Assembly (NCBI RefSeq): GCF_027532945.1
Contig: NZ_JAPZTZ010000008.1
Span: 78,217-142,216 of the forward strand
DNA: 64,000 bases
Direction of reading: 5' to 3'
Source: Phreatobacter sp.
GTDB taxonomy: Bacteria; Pseudomonadota; Alphaproteobacteria; Rhizobiales; Phreatobacteraceae
A program made the translations under genes and the position numbers. The notes under the pieces are model-generated. The model did not search any database, was not told where the DNA came from, and was given only the letters and a program-made list of their open reading frames with translations. This document shows, piece after piece, positions 58,974-64,000 of the stretch (the stretch's first letter is position 1; every line of letters begins with the position of its first letter).

Positions 58974-59441
58974 ATGGGCCCGATCCGCCTCATCCTCAAC
59001 CTGCTGTGGTTCGTCCTCGGCGGCCTCATCGCGGGCCTCGCCTGGTTCGTGGCCGGCATCCTCGCCGCCATCACCATTGTCGGCCTGCCCTGGGCCTTCG
59101 CTTGCTTCCGCATCGGCTCCTACACGCTCTGGCCCTTCGGCCGGGATGTCGTCTGGGCCAGCGAACTCACCGGACGCCCCTCGGGCGCCATGGGCGTGCT
59201 GCGCTTCATCGGCAATATCATCTGGTTCATCCCCATCGGCCTGTCGCTGATGGTGATCCACGTTCTGGCCGCCGCGGCCTGTTTCCTCTCCATCATCGGC
59301 ATCCCCTTCGGCTGGGCGCACCTGAAGCTTGCGGCCGCCTCGGTCTTCCCGCTCGGCCAGCGCATCGTCTCCTCGGACCTTGCGGACCTCGCCCGCCGGC
59401 AGTCCGCAGCCAATGCGCTGGTGGGCTGGCGGCGCGCCTGA
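58974..59441 (+). CDS. YccF-domain inner-membrane protein
   Basis: A 155-residue membrane protein with an obvious internal duplication. The first half reads LNLLWFVLGGLIAGLAWFVA then ITIVGLPWAFACFRIGSYTL and WPFGRDVV; the second half reads GNIIWFIPIGLSLMVIHVLA then LSIIGIPFGWAHLKLAAASV and FPLGQRIV. Each repeat has two helices, I-x-G-(L/I)-P and a (W/F)P-x-G-x-x-(I/V)V ending. Function of YccF proteins is not established. Confidence 0.9.
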   Translation: MGPIRLILNLLWFVLGGLIAGLAWFVAGILAAITIVGLPWAFACFRIGSYTLWPFGRDVVWASELTGRPSGAMGVLRFIGNIIWFIPIGLSLMVIHVLAAAACFLSIIGIPFGWAHLKLAAASVFPLGQRIVSSDLADLARRQSAANALVGWRRA

Positions 59442-59565
59442 GCCGGGCCTGACACCGGCGGTCACCGATCGTGATGAGCCGGCAATTGCCTCATGGGGCA
59501 GCGAAATCGTATAGATCGCGCCCGCGCCGGCCCCGCCGTCAGGCGCCCCATCATCGAGGCATGCC

Positions 59566-60555
59566 ATGAGCCCATCGAAGTCCCCGGCCTCTCCCCTGCG
59601 CGTCGGCGTGGTCGGTCTCGGCGTCATGGGCAAGAACCACGCCCGCGTGCTCTCGGAACTGCCCGGCGTCACCCTGGTCGGCGTTGCCGATCCTGACGAG
59701 GCACAGGTCGAGTTCGTCACCTCGCGTCTCGGCTGCGCCGGCTTTGCCTCGCTCGAGGCGCTGCTCGATGCCGGCATCGACGCGCTGACCGTCGCCGCGC
59801 CGACCCAGCTTCACACGGCCATATCACTCGCCGCCATTGCCCGCGGCGTCCATGTCCTCGTCGAGAAGCCCATCGCCCACACGGTCGAGGAAGGCCGCCG
59901 CATCATCGACGCTGCCGAGAAGGCGGGCGTGACGCTGATGGTCGGCCATGTCGAACGCTTCAATCCGGCGGTCCAGTCGATCCGCCAGGCCATTGCCGGC
60001 GACGACATCCTCTCCATCCAGATCACCCGCGTCGGCCCCTTCCCGCCGCGCATGTCCGATATCGGCGTCGTCATCGACCTTGCCGTCCACGACATCGACC
60101 TGATCCGCTGGTTCACCGGCTCGGAGATCGCCGAGATCCAGCCGCAAACCAACTCGATCCATGCGGCGCGCGAGGACATCGCGCTGCTGCAGTTCCGCAC
60201 CGAGTCCGGGGTCCTCGCCCACATCAACACCAACTGGCTGACGCCCTTCAAGGCGCGCACGGTGCATGTGGCGACCCGCAACAAGTACATTTCCGGCGAC
60301 CTCATCACCCGCCAGGTGACCGAGTGCTTCGACTACAAGCCGGACGGCTCCTACTCGATGCGCCACCTCTCGGTCGCCTATGCCGAGCCGCTGCGCGCCG
60401 AGCTCGTCGCCTTCATCGATTCGGTGCGCAACCGCACAGCGCCGGTGACCGGCGGCGCCGACGGCCTCGCCAGCCTCGACATCGCCATGCGCTGCCTTGG
60501 CGATCGCCAGGCGGCCGCAACGCCCCTCAAGGTCGCCGCCGGCGGGCGGGGCTGA
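59566..60555 (+). CDS. Gfo/Idh/MocA-family oxidoreductase
   Basis: A 329-residue NAD(P)-dependent sugar dehydrogenase-like enzyme. The N-terminal Rossmann fold is VGVVGLGVMGKNHARVLSEL; the family EKP motif is in VLVEKPIAHT; the C-terminal domain includes DLAVHDIDLIRWFTG. Located 70 bp before the UDP-glucose dehydrogenase gene and followed by galE, so a role in modified nucleotide-sugar synthesis for surface polysaccharide is likely but not shown. Confidence 0.9.
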   Translation: MSPSKSPASPLRVGVVGLGVMGKNHARVLSELPGVTLVGVADPDEAQVEFVTSRLGCAGFASLEALLDAGIDALTVAAPTQLHTAISLAAIARGVHVLVEKPIAHTVEEGRRIIDAAEKAGVTLMVGHVERFNPAVQSIRQAIAGDDILSIQITRVGPFPPRMSDIGVVIDLAVHDIDLIRWFTGSEIAEIQPQTNSIHAAREDIALLQFRTESGVLAHINTNWLTPFKARTVHVATRNKYISGDLITRQVTECFDYKPDGSYSMRHLSVAYAEPLRAELVAFIDSVRNRTAPVTGGADGLASLDIAMRCLGDRQAAATPLKVAAGGRG

Positions 60556-60625
60556 GGACGGCCACGGCCTTGTCGTCGTGGCGTCACTTTGAAATGCTGT
60601 TGCTCGACCATGACGGGGCGCCCGG

Positions 60626-62035
60626 ATGGCGCCCGCGGGGATGGAACGCCAGCTGATGCCGCACGTCGAACAGGGGCAGACTTCGCTGCGCATCGTCGTC
60701 GTCGGTGCCGGCTATGTCGGCCTCGTCAGCGGCGCATGCCTCGCCGCGCTCGGCCACCGAGTGAGCGTGGTCGATCGTGACGCGGCGCGCATCGCCGGCC
60801 TCCTCGACGGCATCATTCCGATCCACGAGCCGGACCTTGATGTCCTCGTCGCGACGCAGGCCGCCACCGGCCGCCTCGCCTTCTCGACCGACCTCGCCGC
60901 TGCCGTTCCCGGCGCCGATGCGGTCTTCCTCTGCGTTGGCACGCCGCCGCGCCCGGAGGACGGCCATGCCGACATGCGCCATGTCATGGAGGCCGCCGGC
61001 GAGGTGGGCCGGTCGCTCGACGGCTTCACCGCCATCGTCGTGAAATCCACCGTGCCGGTGGGCACCGGCGAGGAGATCGAGGTTCTGTTGCGCGACCTCG
61101 GCCGCGACGCCGGCTTCGCTGTGGTGTCGAACCCGGAATTCCTCCGCGAGGGGGCCGCCATTGACGATTTCATGCGGCCCGACCGGATCGTCATCGGCAC
61201 CCACGATGCCCGCGCCCTCGCCCTCATGGAGGCGATCTACCGGCCGCTCACGCAGGCCGGCGCGCCGCTGGTGGCGACGAGCCGTCGCGGCGCCGAGATG
61301 ATCAAATATGCCGCCAACTGCTTCCTGGCGCTGAAGATCACCTACATCAACGAGATCGCCAATCTCTGCGAGGAGGTCGGCGCCGATGTCGACGATGTCG
61401 CCCGCGGCATCGGCCTCGACCCGCGGATCGGCGAGCGCTTCCTGAAGGCCGGACCCGGCTTCGGTGGGTCCTGCTTCCCGAAGGACATGCTGGCGCTGAT
61501 GAAGACCGCGCAGGACCACGGCATGCCGCTGCGCTCGGTCGAGACCGCGGTGGCGGTGAATGACGCGCGCAAGGGCGAGATGGTCCGCAAGATCATCCGC
61601 GCCGCCGGTGGCTCGGTTGCCGGCAAGACCATCGCCGTCCTCGGCCTGACCTTCAAGGCCGGGACCGATGACATGCGCTCGGCCGCGTCCCTGGTCATCC
61701 TGCCGCAGCTCCTGCGCCACGGCGCCCGCATCCGCGCCTACGATCCCGCCGGCATGGCCCAGGCCGCCCCGCTCCTGCCCTGCATCGCCATGGCGCCAAG
61801 CGCCATGGACGCCCTTGCCGGCGCAGACCTTGCGGTGATCCTGACGGAATGGCGGGATTTCGCCTCCCTCGACTGGCGGGCAGCGGCAAGGACCATGGCC
61901 GCGCCGGTCCTCGTCGACCTGCGCAACCTCCTCGATCCGACGGCAGCCCGCGCCTGCGGCCTCGCCTACAGCTCCATCGGCCGGCCGCTGCGCGATGCCG
62001 CCCCGGCTGCCGCGACGCCGCTCGCCGCGGAATGA
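60626..62035 (+). CDS. ugd: UDP-glucose 6-dehydrogenase
   Basis: Oxidises UDP-glucose to UDP-glucuronate with NAD. Motifs are RIVVVGAGYVGLVSGACLAA at the N-terminus, VVVKSTVPVGTGEEIEVLL-like region, NPEFLREGAAIDDFM, and the catalytic cysteine in GPGFGGSCFPKDMLAL. Up to 469 residues. Starts at 60626, 60641 and 60656 are all possible; the last leaves only nine residues before the Rossmann strand and is closest to the usual family start. The product feeds exopolysaccharide or lipopolysaccharide. Confidence 0.93.
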   Translation: MAPAGMERQLMPHVEQGQTSLRIVVVGAGYVGLVSGACLAALGHRVSVVDRDAARIAGLLDGIIPIHEPDLDVLVATQAATGRLAFSTDLAAAVPGADAVFLCVGTPPRPEDGHADMRHVMEAAGEVGRSLDGFTAIVVKSTVPVGTGEEIEVLLRDLGRDAGFAVVSNPEFLREGAAIDDFMRPDRIVIGTHDARALALMEAIYRPLTQAGAPLVATSRRGAEMIKYAANCFLALKITYINEIANLCEEVGADVDDVARGIGLDPRIGERFLKAGPGFGGSCFPKDMLALMKTAQDHGMPLRSVETAVAVNDARKGEMVRKIIRAAGGSVAGKTIAVLGLTFKAGTDDMRSAASLVILPQLLRHGARIRAYDPAGMAQAAPLLPCIAMAPSAMDALAGADLAVILTEWRDFASLDWRAAARTMAAPVLVDLRNLLDPTAARACGLAYSSIGRPLRDAAPAAATPLAAE

Positions 62036-62134
62036 GCCGGCCCGCCTGCCGTCCCTTGGCACTTTCTTGACCTCTTTCGGTTAGCCCTCGGGGACAAGAC
62101 CGGCGCCGGGACGCGCCGCGGGAGGGAAGACACC

Positions 62135-63121
62135 ATGGCGGTCCTCGTCACGGGCGGCGCCGGCTATATCGGCAGCCACATGGTCCTGGAGCTGCTCGAC
62201 GCCGGCGAGGCGGTCGTCGTGCTCGACAACCTGTCCACCGGCTTCGTCTGGGCCGTCGACCCGCGGGCGACGCTCGTCGTCGGCGACATGGGCGACCAGG
62301 CGCTGGTCGAGACGGTCATGCGCCAGCACGGCATCGATGCCGTCATCCATTTCGCCGCGCGCATCGTCGTGCCGGATTCGGTCGCCGACCCGCTCGGCTA
62401 CTACCTCGCCAACACCGTGAAGACGCGGGCGGTGATGGCCGCCTGCGTGGCGCAGGGCGTGCGCCACATGATTTTCTCCTCGACCGCCGCGGTCTATGGC
62501 ACGCCCGAGGTCATGCCGGTGAGCGAGGAGGCCCCGACGCGCCCCGAGAGCCCCTATGGCACCTCCAAGCTCATCACCGAGTGGATGCTGCGCGACGCCG
62601 CCGCCGCCCACGACCTCACTTATGTCGTGCTGCGCTACTTCAACGTCGCGGGTGCCGATCCGAAGGGCCGCACCGGCCAATCGACGCCGAACGCCACCCA
62701 TCTCATCAAGGTGGCGGTGCAGACCGCCCTTGGCCTCCGGCCGAAGATGGACGTCTTCGGCACCGATTATCCGACGCCCGACGGCACCTGCGTGCGCGAC
62801 TACATCCACGTCACCGATCTCGTCCGCGCCCACCTCTCCGCCCTCGCCCATCTGCGCGCAGGCGGCGAGAGCATGGTGGCGAACTGCGGCTACGGCCATG
62901 GCTATTCGGTGAAGGAGGTAATCGACACGGTGCGCGCCGTCACCAAGGTCACCTTCCGCGCCGACTATGCCCCGCGCCGCCCGGGCGATGCCGCAGCCGT
63001 GGTGGCGGACGCGACCCGCGCCCGCAGCCGTCTCGGCTGGACGCCGGCCCATGACGACCTCACGGAAATCGTCGAGGCGGCCTATGCCTGGGAGCGCCGC
63101 CTCGCCAACGGCCCGCGCTAG
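62135..63121 (+). CDS. galE: UDP-glucose 4-epimerase
   Basis: A 328-residue SDR-family epimerase interconverting UDP-glucose and UDP-galactose. Motifs are LVTGGAGYIGSHMVLELLDA, IHFAARIVVPDS, the catalytic S and Y-x3-K in FSSTAAVYGTP and SPYGTSKLITEWML, LRYFNVAGADPKGR and GTCVRDYIHVTDLV. The ATG at 62135 has GGAGGG upstream. Its stop overlaps the convergent CPBP gene by four bases. Confidence 0.94.
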   Translation: MAVLVTGGAGYIGSHMVLELLDAGEAVVVLDNLSTGFVWAVDPRATLVVGDMGDQALVETVMRQHGIDAVIHFAARIVVPDSVADPLGYYLANTVKTRAVMAACVAQGVRHMIFSSTAAVYGTPEVMPVSEEAPTRPESPYGTSKLITEWMLRDAAAAHDLTYVVLRYFNVAGADPKGRTGQSTPNATHLIKVAVQTALGLRPKMDVFGTDYPTPDGTCVRDYIHVTDLVRAHLSALAHLRAGGESMVANCGYGHGYSVKEVIDTVRAVTKVTFRADYAPRRPGDAAAVVADATRARSRLGWTPAHDDLTEIVEAAYAWERRLANGPR

Positions 63122-63879
63122 GCGGCCTCGCCGTCCCGGCCGATGTGGCGCATGAGGTAGAGGCCATAGAGGGCGTTCGGCAGCACGAAGAGCACCGGCA
63201 CGACGGCCGCCGCAATCGCGGAGAACGTGGCCCCCTGCCCCGCCGTGGTGGCCTGCGACGCCGCCACCGTGAAGGTCGCGAGGTCCCAGGCCGCGTGATA
63301 GGCCATGGCGACAAGGATCGAACCGGTGCGCAAGAGGATCGCCATCAGCGTCAGGCCCGACAGCCCCGCCGCAAGGGCCTGGACGGCCGCCGATCCCCAG
63401 TCCCCCGTACCGAAGCCGTTGAGGATGTGCACGCTGCCGAACAGCACCGAGGTTGCCACGATGGCGGGCCAGATCGGCATGCGGGTTAGCAGCGAGCGAA
63501 ACAGGATGCCGCGGAACATCAGTTCCTCGGACAGGCCCACCAGCACCGTGTTCACCGCGAGGAAGGCCAGCGTGGCGACCGGTGGGAGGCCACTCACGAT
63601 ACCGAGCCCGAAGAGCAGAGCGAGGTAGAGCAGCGGGAACCACAGAAGGCGCAGGCTACCGGGCCGCGGCGGGCCGGCCGCCATGTCGCGCCAGCCGAAG
63701 ACGAGGCAGGCGAGGACCGTCAGGCCTGCTGCCGCAAGGATGTTCAGCGCAACCCCGTGACGGACAAGGTCCAGAAGCGACACCCCCGTGCCGTAGATCA
63801 GCCGCGCGCCATAGACGGTGACGATGATCCAGAGGGCAAAGACGGCGAAGGCCAGCGGCAGGCGGCGGGATGAACTCAT
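63118..63879 (-). CDS. CPBP-family intramembrane glutamic protease
   Basis: A 253-residue membrane protein of the Abi/CPBP (Rce1-like) family with about seven to eight helices. The conserved motifs are SEELMFRGILF (EExxxR), the His in VLFGSVHILNGFG, and AYHAAWDLATF. Members can be prenyl-protein proteases or bacteriocin self-immunity proteins; no such cluster is seen here. Complete, ending in the last intact sequence before the homopolymer-rich window end. Confidence 0.9.
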   Translation of the reverse strand: MSSSRRLPLAFAVFALWIIVTVYGARLIYGTGVSLLDLVRHGVALNILAAAGLTVLACLVFGWRDMAAGPPRPGSLRLLWFPLLYLALLFGLGIVSGLPPVATLAFLAVNTVLVGLSEELMFRGILFRSLLTRMPIWPAIVATSVLFGSVHILNGFGTGDWGSAAVQALAAGLSGLTLMAILLRTGSILVAMAYHAAWDLATFTVAASQATTAGQGATFSAIAAAVVPVLFVLPNALYGLYLMRHIGRDGEAA

Positions 63880-63929
63880 GACGCCATCCTCGGCGAGACC
63901 TGCCGCAAGGGCAATCCGGAAAGGGCCGC

Positions 63930-64000
63930 GGGGGGGGGCCCCCGGGGGGGGCCCCCCCCCCCCCCCGGTAGAGGGGCCGAGGGGGGGGGCGGCCGCCGGG
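63930..64000. other. G/C homopolymer-rich end, probable assembly or read artefact
   Basis: The terminal ~70 bases consist largely of runs: nine G (63930-63938), five C, eight G, fifteen C (63952-63966) and a further run of nine G (63981-63989). Nothing comparable occurs elsewhere in the window, where homopolymers rarely exceed six. This looks like degraded contig-end consensus rather than genomic sequence, and no feature should be called in it. Confidence 0.75.

Noticed and set aside
1..64000. tRNA, rRNA, CRISPR arrays, transposases, integrases, phage genes
   Set aside because: Looked for while reading both strands; no supporting sequence seen, although small RNAs cannot be excluded by eye.

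Overview
The window is GC-rich chromosomal DNA from an alphaproteobacterium, most likely Hyphomicrobiales (Rhizobiales). This rests on the combination of cckA, fliX, flbT, flaF, motE, a DUF6468 gene beside fliM, a short rod-binding FlgJ without muramidase, a one-cysteine DksA, and CtrA-type boxes at flagellar promoters. I cannot name the genus. No rRNA, tRNA, CRISPR array, insertion sequence or prophage was recognised.

Layout. 1-5.9 kb: a cupin protein, class I fumarase (fumA), a protein ending in an I78-inhibitor-like domain, two tandem secreted four-cysteine paralogues, and an exonuclease-CBS-DUF294 fusion. 5.9-38.4 kb: a large flagellar island. Its blocks are flgB-flgC-fliE-fliQ-fliR-flhB followed by the cell-cycle kinase cckA (minus); fliO and fliP (plus); fliL-fliM-DUF6468-motE-TPR (minus); flgF-flgG-flgA-flgH (plus); dksA and fliX (minus); flgI-flgJ-flgN-like-flaG-like (plus); an EamA transporter and fumC (minus, non-flagellar); flagellin-flbT-flaF (plus); and flgE-flgK-flgL (minus). 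Motor genes motA/B, fliG, fliN, fliF and fliI are not in this window. 38.7-42.6 kb: a MoxR ATPase and a VWA (CoxE-like) protein with four small or hypothetical envelope genes between them. 42.6-47.4 kb: CDF metal exporter, FAH-family enzyme, EamA transporter, XRE-cupin regulator and a TakP-like TRAP solute-binding protein. 47.4-49.1 kb: thiM-thiD under a TPP riboswitch, running straight into the TRAP gene. 49.2-53.9 kb: stand-alone RAM protein, orphan molybdenum hydroxylase large subunit, and two c-type cytochromes. 54.0-63.9 kb: housekeeping and envelope genes (DoxX, EamA, murJ, thioesterase, transaldolase, YccF, Gfo/Idh/MocA, ugd, galE, CPBP protease).

Regulation. Five copies of a palindrome CGGCAA-N3-TTGCCG (two of them imperfect) lie only at flagellar promoters. 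At flgF, flgI and flgE the palindrome centre is 100-110 bp upstream of a sigma-54 -24/-12 element, the geometry expected of an enhancer-bound activator such as FlbD. CtrA-type TTAA-N7-TTAA boxes lie next to the same palindromes on the side of the early genes (flgB, fliL, fliX). The divergent pairs fliL/flgF and fliX/flgI therefore look like compact early/late switch points, and cckA, which feeds CtrA, sits at the end of one CtrA-boxed operon.

The last ~70 bases are long G and C homopolymer runs and look like a contig-end artefact. All positions and motif matches were read by eye; no database search or computation was run.
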